This document shows positions 16,222-24,966 of a DNA stretch of 64,000 bases, piece by piece. The translations under genes and the position numbers were made by a program. The DNA is from Companilactobacillus alimentarius DSM 20249 (GTDB lineage: Bacteria > Bacillota > Bacilli > Lactobacillales > Lactobacillaceae). The stretch covers positions 124,001-188,000 of the forward strand of contig NZ_CP018867.1 of the NCBI RefSeq assembly GCF_002849895.1, in the 5' to 3' direction. The stretch's first letter is position 1. Each line of letters begins with the position of its first letter. A model generated the notes under the pieces. That model made no database searches and was not told the DNA's origin. It worked only from the letters and a program-made list of their open reading frames with translations.

Positions 16222-18852
16222 ATGGAAAACGTTATTTCACAAAGAGAACTTGAAAATAAAGAGTTAGCTAAGCAAGCTGCATCTGAGGGAATTGTCTTGC
16301 TTCAAAACCGTAATGCTACTTTACCGATTCAAAATAAATCGGTTGCTCTATATGGCAGTGGTGCATTCGCTACAGTTAAGGGCGGTACTGGTTCAGGAGA
16401 TGTCAATCAACGTAATGTCGTTAATATTTTGGATGGATTAGAAAGTCACGGATTTACGATCACTTCTAAATCCTGGTTGATGCGTCTACAACGTTACTAT
16501 CAAAAAGAAAAACAGATTCATGATGAAAAATTAAAGGATGATCCTTTGGCACTGTTAGCCCCAGCATTTAAATTCGATGATCCAGAAATTGGTGATTTTG
16601 AAGATGGCATGACAGGGATTTACGTAATTTCTTGTAGTTCGGGCGAAGCCTATGATCGCAAAAATGCTAAGGGTGATTTTCAATTAACGGATAATGAATT
16701 GTCAAACGTCAAACGGATGAGTGAATACTATACTAATAGTATTCTTCTCTTAAATGTTGGTGGAGTGATTGATACTAGTTTTATAGAAGAATGTCCTTTA
16801 CTCGATAGTATCTTGCTAGTTTCACAATTAGGTATGACGACTGGTGATGCTGTGGCGGAGATAATTGAAGGAACAGCTACTCCATCAGGAAAATTGACAG
16901 ACACTTGGGCTTATTCATATGAAGATTATCCAACGTCTGAAAACTTTGGCATGGCTGATCCTAAATATGTTGAAGGCATTTATGTTGGTTATCGTTATTT
17001 TGACAGTTTCAATATTAAACCACGTTTTGAATTTGGTTATGGCTTGAGTTATGCTAAGTTTCAACTCAATACTCAGCAGGTTAAAGTTGATGAGAAAAAG
17101 ATTGAATTAAGTGTCAATGTTAAAAATAGTGGCAATAAGTATTCTGGACGTGAAGTTGTGCAAGTCTATGTTTCTAAGCCACAAACAGGAATCCCAACGC
17201 CTTATCAAGATTTAATTGGTTATGAAAAAACAGCCGTGTTACGCCCTAGTGCTCAACAAAAGGTCGATTTTGAAATTCCTATTACTGATTTGAGTGTCTT
17301 TGATGAGGAATTAGGAGCATATATCTTAGTACCTGGTAATTATTTAATAAGAGTGGGAAATAGTTCTCGTAATACTGAAGTGGTTGCTTCATTCAAATTG
17401 GATCAAAAGGTTATCCTGAAAAAGGTTAATCAGTTGATGAAGTCAGAAAGCGATCCGACTGTCTTTACAGAAAATAAAGTGGAGTTAGAAGAAGTTGCAG
17501 GTGTTCCTCACTTTGATTTAAAAGCTACTGATTTTCCTGAAACTGAATTCGTTCAATATCAAGAAAAATCGGATGTGACCACTTTTATTAGTGATGAAAA
17601 ACAATTGCCTGGCAAAGGATTAGATCAAGTTGTAGAAGAGGTTAGAAACGCTGCTGGGAAAACTTTAGATGACGTTAATAGTGGCGATGTTGAACTGGCA
17701 GAGTTTGTAGCTAGTTTGTCTACAAGAGAGTTGGTCAATTTAGTTGAGGGTCAATTATCGAGTGATAAGAATAGTATGGTAGGTATTTCTTCAGATCTTT
17801 TGCCGGGTGCAGCCGGTCAAACTGGTGTCATCGACGATAAGGGAATACCAGCTTTGATAATGGCTGATGGGCCGGCAGGTATTAGAATAAAGCCTGTTTA
17901 TGAAAAAAATGGACAAACTATTGAGCATTATGCGACTGCTTGGCCAATCGGAACAGCTTTGGCTCAAACTTGGAACAAGTCAGTGATTAAAAAAGTCGGT
18001 TTTGCCGTTGGTACAGAAATGGTGGAATTTGGAGTTGACCTTTGGCTTGCTCCAGGAATGAACATTCACCGTGATCCATTGGGTGGACGTAATTTTGAAT
18101 ACTTTTCAGAAGATCCGTTTCTTTCAGGAACTATGGCTGCCTCTGAAACAAAAGGTGTCCAAGAACATCAAAAAATAGGCGTTACATTGAAACATTTCAT
18201 TGGAAACAATCAAGAAAGTTTTCGTAATTCTGGTAATAGTCTTATCGGTGAACAAGCTCTGCGAGAAATCTACTTGCGCAACTTTGAATATGCGGTTAAA
18301 TTAGGTCATCCCGTTGCGATGATGACTTCTTATAATCAAGTAAATGGGATTTTCTCAGGTGCTAACTTTGAATTGCTGACTAATATCTTGCGTGACGAGT
18401 GGCATTTTAATGGTCTTGTCATGACAGATTGGTTCAGTGCCGCTGATCCAAAAATTGGGATGCATGCTGGAAATGATTTAATTATGCCAGGTGCTTCGAA
18501 ATCGGAGTTACTCTGTGCTGCCAGTGATTTTGGTCCAGAGTTTGACGAGCAGGGAAATATCAAGGTTAAAAAGGATTTTGATATTAATACTAAACAAGTC
18601 AAGACAACTGAGATGTGGAACGACTTTGTCCTTGATTCTGAAGGGGAAGTTTTAGTTAAAGTAAAAGTTGATAGTAATTCATCTTTGAATAAGCAAATCA
18701 AGAATTGGATATATACTGGCGAGGCCCAAATTGTCGATGACGATCACGTGTTATTGACTGGTAGATGGAAAGATAATAATGATTTATATTTAGGTGATTT
18801 ACAGAAATCAGCGATTAATGTTTTGAAAACAGTTTTGAAATTAAAGTTTTAG
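16222..18852 (+). CDS. GH3 beta-glucosidase with reversed domain order
   Basis: Beta-glucosidase-like enzyme of glycoside hydrolase family 3, 876 residues, no signal peptide, so it would act on imported glucosides. Domain order is unusual: the GH3 C-terminal domain comes first (AASEGIVLLQNRNATLPI near residue 20; GTGSGDVN near 60), then a fibronectin-III-like domain near 290-390 (GREVVQVYVSK), then the catalytic TIM-barrel domain near 520-830. That barrel contains ADGPAGIR, the KHFIGNNQE block and VMTDWF with the nucleophile Asp736. A few GH3 enzymes of rumen bacteria share this order. AAAGGAGAG decides ATG 16222 over the upstream TTG 16192. It is monocistronic. Confidence 0.92.
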   Translation: MENVISQRELENKELAKQAASEGIVLLQNRNATLPIQNKSVALYGSGAFATVKGGTGSGDVNQRNVVNILDGLESHGFTITSKSWLMRLQRYYQKEKQIHDEKLKDDPLALLAPAFKFDDPEIGDFEDGMTGIYVISCSSGEAYDRKNAKGDFQLTDNELSNVKRMSEYYTNSILLLNVGGVIDTSFIEECPLLDSILLVSQLGMTTGDAVAEIIEGTATPSGKLTDTWAYSYEDYPTSENFGMADPKYVEGIYVGYRYFDSFNIKPRFEFGYGLSYAKFQLNTQQVKVDEKKIELSVNVKNSGNKYSGREVVQVYVSKPQTGIPTPYQDLIGYEKTAVLRPSAQQKVDFEIPITDLSVFDEELGAYILVPGNYLIRVGNSSRNTEVVASFKLDQKVILKKVNQLMKSESDPTVFTENKVELEEVAGVPHFDLKATDFPETEFVQYQEKSDVTTFISDEKQLPGKGLDQVVEEVRNAAGKTLDDVNSGDVELAEFVASLSTRELVNLVEGQLSSDKNSMVGISSDLLPGAAGQTGVIDDKGIPALIMADGPAGIRIKPVYEKNGQTIEHYATAWPIGTALAQTWNKSVIKKVGFAVGTEMVEFGVDLWLAPGMNIHRDPLGGRNFEYFSEDPFLSGTMAASETKGVQEHQKIGVTLKHFIGNNQESFRNSGNSLIGEQALREIYLRNFEYAVKLGHPVAMMTSYNQVNGIFSGANFELLTNILRDEWHFNGLVMTDWFSAADPKIGMHAGNDLIMPGASKSELLCAASDFGPEFDEQGNIKVKKDFDINTKQVKTTEMWNDFVLDSEGEVLVKVKVDSNSSLNKQIKNWIYTGEAQIVDDDHVLLTGRWKDNNDLYLGDLQKSAINVLKTVLKLKF

Positions 18853-18870
18853 ATGAAAATATTTTTAAGC

Positions 18871-18917
18871 AAAAAGACCGATGTGCAATCAAGAATGATT
18901 GTTACACCGGTCTTTTT
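18871..18917 (+). terminator. Intrinsic terminator after GH3 gene
   Basis: AAAAAGACCG pairs with CGGTCTTTTT, with an inner stem CAATCA/TGATTG; T-run on both strands. Confidence 0.88.
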
Positions 18918-18999
18918 AGTACTCGGGAATAATCCCAATTTTTTTTTGGAACTGTTTTATCGAGCAATAGAACAATTACGCTCCGAAAGTACTATTGTA

Positions 19000-19548
19000 T
19001 TAATATTTCTTCAATAGGTCAACATATGCGTCGACGATGCTTTGTAAGAATCCAACTGTTCCTTGAGCAACATTGCCTTCATCATCAAGAATCTTTGTAA
19101 CATTACCGATATAAGCTTCTGGTTGTTGCAAAGTAGGCATGTTCAAGAATACCAATGATTGACGTAGGGCATGATTAGCACCGAAGCCACTGATAGCACC
19201 AGGTGAAACACTGATAACGGCAGCTGGTTTCTTATCCCAAGCACTTTGTCCGTAAGGACGTGAACCAACATCAATGGCATTCTTCAAACCACCAGGAATA
19301 GAACGGTTGTATTCAGGAGTTACGAAAACAACACCACTGGCTTCCTTGATTTTATTTCTGAATTCAGTATAAGCAGCAGGGACGTTTTCGGGTGTATCAA
19401 TGTCCTCACTATAAAGTGGCAAGTTTCCAATTTCAACAAACTCTGGTTCGTAGTCACTAGGGAATAATTTAACGATATTTTTAGCAATTTGTTTTGAGTA
19501 TGAACCCTTACGCAAACTACCAACTAAAACAGCAATCTTTTTTGACAT
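19000..19548 (-). CDS. NADPH-dependent FMN reductase family protein
   Basis: Flavodoxin-like NAD(P)H:FMN or quinone/azo reductase, 182 residues, cytoplasmic. The phosphate-binding loop VGSLRKGSYSKQIA is at residues 8-21 and the family motif TPEYNRSIPGGLKNAIDVGS (20 residues) at about 78-97; a later GFGANHALRQ block is also typical. The start at 19548 has AGGAG six bases upstream; a longer reading to 19641 is unlikely. Upstream lies a perfect 14-base palindrome (19604-19617) that may be an operator. Such enzymes commonly protect against quinones or electrophiles. Confidence 0.92.
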   Translation of the reverse strand: MSKKIAVLVGSLRKGSYSKQIAKNIVKLFPSDYEPEFVEIGNLPLYSEDIDTPENVPAAYTEFRNKIKEASGVVFVTPEYNRSIPGGLKNAIDVGSRPYGQSAWDKKPAAVISVSPGAISGFGANHALRQSLVFLNMPTLQQPEAYIGNVTKILDDEGNVAQGTVGFLQSIVDAYVDLLKKY

Positions 19549-19865
19549 GTAAAACTCCTCCAAATCCTTTGATGATTTAAAATTACCATAAAAAAATTTA
19601 ATCAACAAATATTTGTTCTCGCAAACAAAAATAAATTTCAAATTGACAGGAAACGATTACATTTACTTTGAAATTTGATTCACAAAGTGGATGAAATTTC
19701 AGAAAAACTCATTTTACTTAATTAATATTAATTGTATGTGACTATGATTACAAAAACATTACAGTAATTACCTTTAACTAGTTATTTTTATTCTTAGTGT
19801 AATATGAATGAAATATTCATCTTGTATAGTGTCCTCTGGTAAACGAAAAACCGGGGAGAGATTAT
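19549..19865 (+). other. Intergenic region between divergent genes
   Basis: 317 AT-rich bases holding the promoters of the FMN reductase (leftwards) and the 3D-domain protein (rightwards). Visible: the 14-base palindrome at 19604 and a GGAAACGATTACA box near 19647 that loosely resembles a CcpA site. The last 50 bases (AACCGGGGAGAG) supply the ribosome binding site of the next gene. I see no gene and no complete riboswitch. Confidence 0.4.
19604..19617 (-). promoter_or_regulatory. Perfect palindrome AACAAATATTTGTT, possible operator
   Basis: Fourteen bases, self-complementary, 56 bases upstream of the FMN reductase start, where a repressor would overlap or abut the promoter. Its size fits a MarR- or TetR-like dimer site. 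The regulator is unknown. Confidence 0.4.
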
Positions 19866-20567
19866 TTGTTAAAGCAATTTAAATTAGAAGCATTATTGAT
19901 CATAAGTTTGATCGCTATGGGGGGTATGGGTTATACAGTTGCTTATGCCGCAGATTTGTCAACAGACCAGACAAGTAATGCACAAGATTTTCAAAAGACA
20001 TTGACCAATTTGAAAACAGATCAAAAGGTTGATGAAACTGCCAATAAATTAAATAAAAAAATAGTGTTACCAGGTAATAAAGAATTTATGCCTGGAATCG
20101 AGTATAGTGAAAAGGATCCTACAATGCCAGAAATTGAAGAATCTGCCACTAATGAGAAAACTACAAAAGCAAATGCACAATCACAAGAAACGCAAGAAAC
20201 AGTTGTTGAGGGAGCCTCCGAGGCACCAGTTGAATATCAAGGTCAAACTCAGACACAGGATCAAGCACAAACTCAACCAGTTCAGCAAACTACAACTAAG
20301 AGTGTTGGGACGTTTAAGATTAGTTTTTATGATCCTGCTGTTTTAGGATCAGATATGGGATACTCAGGAGTTGCTACTAACTTGAGTGTTATTCCTCGAG
20401 GTTCAAAATTAAAAATTACTACAGCACAAGGCGATGTCTATTATCGAACTGTTAATGATACAGGGACATTTGCTTATGATAATCCTTATCAAATTGATAT
20501 GGCCATGCCTAATAGTATGATTCCTTCTTATGGAATTACTAGTGCTACTGTAGAAATTGTTGGATAA
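19866..20567 (+). CDS. Secreted 3D-domain cell-wall protein
   Basis: A 233-residue secreted protein. The signal peptide is MLKQFKLEALLIISLIAM followed by GGMGYTVAYA with cleavage probably after AYA (residue 28). A low-complexity Thr/Gln/Glu linker spans residues 90-145. The C-terminal 85 residues form a 3D domain, a double-psi barrel related to MltA-type lytic transglycosylases, with KISFYDP, IPRGSKLKITT, RTVNDTGTFA and IDMAMP carrying the aspartates. It probably binds or cleaves peptidoglycan. The TTG start has GGGGAGAG upstream. Monocistronic, closed by a terminator. Confidence 0.85.
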   Translation: MLKQFKLEALLIISLIAMGGMGYTVAYAADLSTDQTSNAQDFQKTLTNLKTDQKVDETANKLNKKIVLPGNKEFMPGIEYSEKDPTMPEIEESATNEKTTKANAQSQETQETVVEGASEAPVEYQGQTQTQDQAQTQPVQQTTTKSVGTFKISFYDPAVLGSDMGYSGVATNLSVIPRGSKLKITTAQGDVYYRTVNDTGTFAYDNPYQIDMAMPNSMIPSYGITSATVEIVG

Positions 20568-20581
20568 AAGATAATAATCGT

Positions 20582-20608
20582 CATGCAATTGATTGCATGG
20601 CTTTTTTT
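20582..20608 (+). terminator. Intrinsic terminator
   Basis: CATGCAAT-TG-ATTGCATG stem (20582-20599) followed by seven T, closing the 3D-domain gene. Confidence 0.85.
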
Positions 20609-20662
20609 ATAAAATTATGTCCTTGTTGTAGAATGAGATTAACGAACAAAGGGGTTGAAAAG

Positions 20663-21658
20663 ATGAAGGCATTTGGTGTTACTAATAGCAAATTAGCTAG
20701 TTTTACAGAATTCAATAAAGAATCAGAGAATCCTTCTGGAAGAGACTTATTAGTAAAGATTCAGGGTATTTCAATTAATCCGGTTGATATTGCTACTCGT
20801 AAACGGATTACGGAGGATTTAACTGAACCTAAAATTTTAGGATATGACGGTTACGGTACAGTTGAAAAGATTGGTTCAGAGGTAAAGAATTTTGAAATTG
20901 GCGATCGGGTATTCTTTGCTGGTGATTATTCACGAGCAGGCTCTTATCAAGAATTTGAAGTAATTGATGAGCGAATCGTTTCTCATGCTCCTAAAGGTGC
21001 TTCAATTGAAAAAAGCGTTGCGATGCCTTTAGTTACCCTGACTGCCAGTGAATTACTTTATGAGAAGCTAAATATTAATCCTGGCGTAGACAATCGTTCT
21101 AAGACAATTTTGATTATTAATGGTGCAGGAGGAGTCGGTTCAATTGCGACCCAATTGGCACATTTAGCTGGTCTGAAAGTTATTGCTACAGCTTCTACTC
21201 AAGAAAAGGTCCAGTGGGTTAAAGATTTAGGTGCTGATTTAGTAGTCAATCATCATCATGATTTAGTTAAACAGGTCAACGATTTAGGAATAAAACAAGT
21301 TGATTACATTTTAGGATTGAGCGATAACGATCCGCATTGGCAAGAGATTGTCAGTTTGATTAAACCTTTTGGAACTTTTGCCACGGTCACCAATTTGAGA
21401 AATTCCCAGATTGGTGATTTAAAGCAAAAATCAGTCAACTTTTCATGGGAATGGATGTTTACTAAAGCTATGTATAAATTAGATTCTATGTCGACTCAAG
21501 GAGCTTATTTGGAAAAATTAGCTGATGGTTTGGATAGTGGCATGATTAAATCTACTGTTACAAAAGTTTTCCATGGTTTTAATTTGGAGAATATTAAAAG
21601 AGCAACTGAATTGGTTGAAGCTGGACATATGATGGGAAAAGTCGTTATTCTAAATTAA
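20663..21658 (+). CDS. MDR-type zinc-independent oxidoreductase
   Basis: Medium-chain dehydrogenase/reductase of the quinone-oxidoreductase-like (zinc-binding-type ADH annotated) group, 331 residues. GroES-like N-terminal domain with SINPVDIATRKR and GYDGYGTVEKIGSEV; Rossmann domain with INGAGGVGSIATQLAHLAG (19 residues) near residue 152. The catalytic zinc ligands of true alcohol dehydrogenases are not evident, so it likely reduces quinones, enones or aldehydes with NADPH. ATG 20663 follows AAAGGGG; an in-frame start at 20597 would run into the terminator and is rejected. Monocistronic. Confidence 0.9.
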   Translation: MKAFGVTNSKLASFTEFNKESENPSGRDLLVKIQGISINPVDIATRKRITEDLTEPKILGYDGYGTVEKIGSEVKNFEIGDRVFFAGDYSRAGSYQEFEVIDERIVSHAPKGASIEKSVAMPLVTLTASELLYEKLNINPGVDNRSKTILIINGAGGVGSIATQLAHLAGLKVIATASTQEKVQWVKDLGADLVVNHHHDLVKQVNDLGIKQVDYILGLSDNDPHWQEIVSLIKPFGTFATVTNLRNSQIGDLKQKSVNFSWEWMFTKAMYKLDSMSTQGAYLEKLADGLDSGMIKSTVTKVFHGFNLENIKRATELVEAGHMMGKVVILN

Positions 21659-21686
21659 TTTATTTGTTTATGGACAGTGACACAAG

Positions 21687-21731
21687 AAAAGCCTGTACTA
21701 ATTGATAGATTTCAATTAATACAGGCTTTTT
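21687..21731. terminator. Bidirectional intrinsic terminator
   Basis: AAAAGCCTGTA pairs with TACAGGCTTTT, with an inner AATTGA/TTCAATT stem. It separates the MDR gene and a convergent HAD gene. Confidence 0.88.
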
Positions 21732-21747
21732 ACGATATTTGAAAAAG

Positions 21748-22524
21748 TTAAATCAAATTGTAATGTTTCAAACCATTAACTATACCACCGTTAACGTTTT
21801 CAGTGGTAACATAAGAAGCAATGGATTTGACGGTTTCTAAACCATTGCCCATAGCTACGCTGTAATCGGCAAATTCAAGCATTGGTAAATCGTTATTGCC
21901 GTCTCCAAAAGCATAAACTGGTTTATCTTCAAGATGGAGTTCTTTTAACAAATGTTTGATACCGCTCATTTTGGAAACGCCTTTGTTAACTGTATCAACA
22001 GAACAAGGACCAGTTTTGTAGAAGGTAAGGTCATCGAAGAGTTCTTGGTAATTAGACCCATCATCTGCAGTAACTACGACAATCATTGGGACCTTATTTT
22101 TAAGGTAAAACTTAGGATCTATCTGAGGAAGTTCCAAGTGGATACTGTCATAAAAACCTTCGACAAAGGGAGTAGCGACGTTTAAAGAGGACTGATCAGC
22201 TGAATGCATACTGACAGTATCTCCAAATTTATCAACCTGTTTTAGAAGCTTTTCTATCAAATCTGGTTTAATATTGTTCTCATAGACGACTTTACCTTGA
22301 GATTGGACATAAGCGCCATCTAAGGTGATATAAGTGTCAATGTCAGTAGAACTAAGGACTGGATCGATTTCAATCGGAGAACGACCAGTATTAACAACAG
22401 GTAAGTAACCATTTTCCTTGAGTAGACGTGTAGCGTCAGCTACATCAGGATCAATGGCAGAATGGTCATTTAGTAGGGTTCCATCAAGATCGAAAAAGAC
22501 GGTTCCTTTATAATTTGTTTGCAA
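21748..22524 (-). CDS. Cof-type HAD phosphatase
   Basis: A 258-residue Cof-family HAD phosphatase. FFDLDGTLLNDH near residue 10 holds the nucleophile pair, VNTGRSP is motif II, and AFGDGNNDLPMLEF with SVAMGNG is motif IV near the C-terminus. The start appears to be the TTG at 22524, since no ATG lies nearby upstream and the protein would then begin eight residues before the first beta-strand; only a weak GGTGATC precedes it. Substrate not predictable. Divergent from the two-component operon at 22621. Confidence 0.9.
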   Translation of the reverse strand: MQTNYKGTVFFDLDGTLLNDHSAIDPDVADATRLLKENGYLPVVNTGRSPIEIDPVLSSTDIDTYITLDGAYVQSQGKVVYENNIKPDLIEKLLKQVDKFGDTVSMHSADQSSLNVATPFVEGFYDSIHLELPQIDPKFYLKNKVPMIVVVTADDGSNYQELFDDLTFYKTGPCSVDTVNKGVSKMSGIKHLLKELHLEDKPVYAFGDGNNDLPMLEFADYSVAMGNGLETVKSIASYVTTENVNGGIVNGLKHYNLI

Positions 22525-22620
22525 AAGATCACCAACCTAAATAAATTTTTGTATACTTATAACATGGTAACAATTTTTAAACGAATGATATAGTCTAACT
22601 TAATAGATGGAGTGATATTA

Positions 22621-23370
22621 ATGAAAATTTTAATGATCGAAGATAACAAATCTGTCTCCGAAATGATGGGGATGTTTTTTCAAAAAGAAAAATGGGAAGC
22701 AAGCTTTGCCTATGATGGCAACCAAGCTGTCGATATGTTTAATGAGGATCCAAATGCCTGGGACATGATTACCTTGGATTTAAATTTGCCAGGAAAAGAT
22801 GGTATGGAAGTTGCAAAGGAAATTAGAAAGGTATCTAAAACAGTTCCAATCATCATGTTAACTGCTCGTGATACTGAAAGCGATCAAGTTCTAGGATTGG
22901 AATTTGGAGCAGATGATTACGTAACTAAGCCATTTAGTCCGATTACTTTAATTGCTAGAATAAAGGCCATTCATCGACGTGACGAGAATATGGCTGAAAA
23001 ATTAGCTGAGAGCAAGAGTGTGAACGCAACAGTTGAAGAGGCGGATGATGGTTTCGACATCAATACTGGCTTCTTCAAGCTGAATTCAAGCACGCGTGAA
23101 GCCTATCTTAATGAGAAGGAAATTCCTGATTTGACCCCAAAGGAATTCGACTTATTGAAGACATTGGCAAGTAAGCCTAAACAAGTTTTCTCTCGAGAAC
23201 AATTGCTGGAATTAGTCTGGGATTATGACTACTTCGGTGAAGAAAGAACGGTTGATGCACATATTAAGAAATTACGTCAAAAGATTGAAAAAGTTGGTCC
23301 ACAAGTTATTGAGACTGTCTGGGGTGTGGGCTATAAGTTTGACGATACTGACGCAAAGGCTAAGGCATAA
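22621..23370 (+). CDS. OmpR/PhoB-family response regulator
   Basis: A 249-residue regulator. Receiver domain at residues 1-118 with MIEDN acidic pair, the phospho-accepting Asp in TLDLNLPGKDG, the threonine in MLTARDT and the lysine in YVTKPFSP. A linker then leads to a winged-helix effector domain (LTPKEFDLL near residue 175; ERTVDAHIKKLRQKI near 210; GVGYKF at the end). It resembles the ArlR/CovR group. GGAGTG lies seven bases before ATG 22621. The stop overlaps the kinase ATG (TAATG), so the two are coupled. Targets are probably cell-envelope genes. Confidence 0.94.
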   Translation: MKILMIEDNKSVSEMMGMFFQKEKWEASFAYDGNQAVDMFNEDPNAWDMITLDLNLPGKDGMEVAKEIRKVSKTVPIIMLTARDTESDQVLGLEFGADDYVTKPFSPITLIARIKAIHRRDENMAEKLAESKSVNATVEEADDGFDINTGFFKLNSSTREAYLNEKEIPDLTPKEFDLLKTLASKPKQVFSREQLLELVWDYDYFGEERTVDAHIKKLRQKIEKVGPQVIETVWGVGYKFDDTDAKAKA

Positions 23371-24866
23371 TGAAATTAATTTATCAAAATATGCTGAGTT
23401 TCTTGATCGTTATTTTGACGACCTTGGGGATTATTTTGTATTCAGTTACCAGTGCGTCAACCAATTGGGAATATAACCGGACTTACAAGAGTTTGGAGAG
23501 TTATGCTGGCAATTTGGAAAAGATCGCTTTGAAAACTGATCCTAAGACGGGCCAAATGCATAATATTACAGGTGATAACATTCGGACTGTCGAACAAGTT
23601 TTGTCAGAAAGAAATGTTCAATTTGCGATATTTGATTACAATAATAATCAAGTTTATCCAACACCACCAACGAATGTTAAGTTGCATTTAAAGAAGTCTT
23701 ACTGGCAGAAACTCAAGCAAGGTAAAACGATCCGAAATGTCCAGAAGATGCAAGATACTGAAGGGAACCCGCGTTTAAGAAAAGATGACAATAGAAGTTA
23801 TGTCTATGTTCTGACGCCATGGTTTCAAAATGGCAAGTTAATTGCGGCTGTTTGGGCTGGTTCTGATGTTTCAGAATTACAGACTAATATCGGAGAAATC
23901 AATAGTCGCTTGTACTTTGCATTGTTGATTTCACTATTGGCAGCGATTATCTTGAGTTTTCTTTTGTCGAGGTATCAAGTCAATCGAATCAATCGCCTTC
24001 GTAGCGCAACTAAAAAGGTTGCCAATAACGATTTCTCAGTTCATATTGAGAGTAAAAATCGGGATGAGTTGGATGATTTGGCGGATGACTTTAATCAAAT
24101 GGTTAAGTCTCTTGAAGCTTCTGATACTGAAATTAAGCGACAAGAGCAACGTCGAAAGGAATTTATGGCTGATGCATCTCATGAAATGAGAACGCCTTTG
24201 ACGACTATCAATGGGTTACTAGAGGGCTTGGCTTATGATGCTATTCCTGAGGAATCTAAAGGTCAAAGTATTCAGTTAATGCGTAATGAAACGAAGCGTT
24301 TGATTAGATTAGTCAATGAAAACCTTGATTATGAAAAGATTCGAACTAATCAAATAACAATGGCTAAACGTGTCTTTGATGCAAATAAACCGCTGACAGA
24401 TATTACATCACAGTTGGACAAAAAGGCTAAGAATGCCGGCGATGAATTAATCTTGAAGAAATTTGATGGTGAATTGAATACTTTTGCTGACTACGATCGT
24501 TTCGTCCAGGTTATGTTTAATATTATTCAAAATGCTATTCAGTTTACTAAGAATGGTAAGATCTTTGTCAGCGGAACTCGAGATGAAGATCGACATGGCT
24601 CAGTCTTTACTGTGTCTGATACTGGAATTGGGATGTCAGAAGATCAAGTGAAGAATATTTGGGATCGTTACTATAAAGCTGATCCTTCACGAAAGAACCG
24701 TAAGTATGGTGAATCAGGATTAGGCCTATCAATTGTTCATCAGTTGATTGAAAATCATGGTGGTGAAATAGAAGTCAAAAGTAAGGTCAATGAAGGAACA
24801 ACTTTCATTGTTACTTTATTTGATGATGGATATGAACACAAATCAGATGAAAATCAAAAGAAGTAA
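23370..24866 (+). CDS. HAMP-containing sensor histidine kinase
   Basis: A 498-residue membrane kinase partner of the upstream regulator. Membrane segment at residues 8-28, an extracellular sensor of about 150 residues, a second segment at about 180-200, a HAMP linker (LRSATKKVANNDFSVHIESK), the phosphoacceptor in DASHEMRTPLTTI, and the ATPase domain with NIIQNAIQFT (N-box), SDTGIGM (G1), and GLGLSIVHQL (G2). Architecture matches ArlS/CovS-type kinases. Start overlaps the regulator stop by one base. A perfect-stem terminator follows at 24897. Confidence 0.94.
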   Translation: MKLIYQNMLSFLIVILTTLGIILYSVTSASTNWEYNRTYKSLESYAGNLEKIALKTDPKTGQMHNITGDNIRTVEQVLSERNVQFAIFDYNNNQVYPTPPTNVKLHLKKSYWQKLKQGKTIRNVQKMQDTEGNPRLRKDDNRSYVYVLTPWFQNGKLIAAVWAGSDVSELQTNIGEINSRLYFALLISLLAAIILSFLLSRYQVNRINRLRSATKKVANNDFSVHIESKNRDELDDLADDFNQMVKSLEASDTEIKRQEQRRKEFMADASHEMRTPLTTINGLLEGLAYDAIPEESKGQSIQLMRNETKRLIRLVNENLDYEKIRTNQITMAKRVFDANKPLTDITSQLDKKAKNAGDELILKKFDGELNTFADYDRFVQVMFNIIQNAIQFTKNGKIFVSGTRDEDRHGSVFTVSDTGIGMSEDQVKNIWDRYYKADPSRKNRKYGESGLGLSIVHQLIENHGGEIEVKSKVNEGTTFIVTLFDDGYEHKSDENQKK

Positions 24867-24896
24867 ATAAAAGAAATCAGTATTTTACCTGAAATG

Positions 24897-24937
24897 AACC
24901 CCTTAGTTTGGACATAAAACCAAACTAAGGGGTTTTT
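24897..24937 (+). terminator. Strong intrinsic terminator
   Basis: Perfect 15-base-pair stem, AACCCCTTAGTTTGG with its complement 24920-24934, eight-base loop, T-run. Closes the two-component operon. Confidence 0.92.
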
Positions 24938-24966
24938 ATTTGAGTGTGAGAAGTGGTGATTAATTG

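Noticed and set aside
19800..19865. Possible cyclic-di-AMP (ydaO-type) riboswitch before the 3D-domain gene
   Set aside because: Only a short G-rich patch near the ribosome binding site is present; the conserved core and pairing stems are missing.
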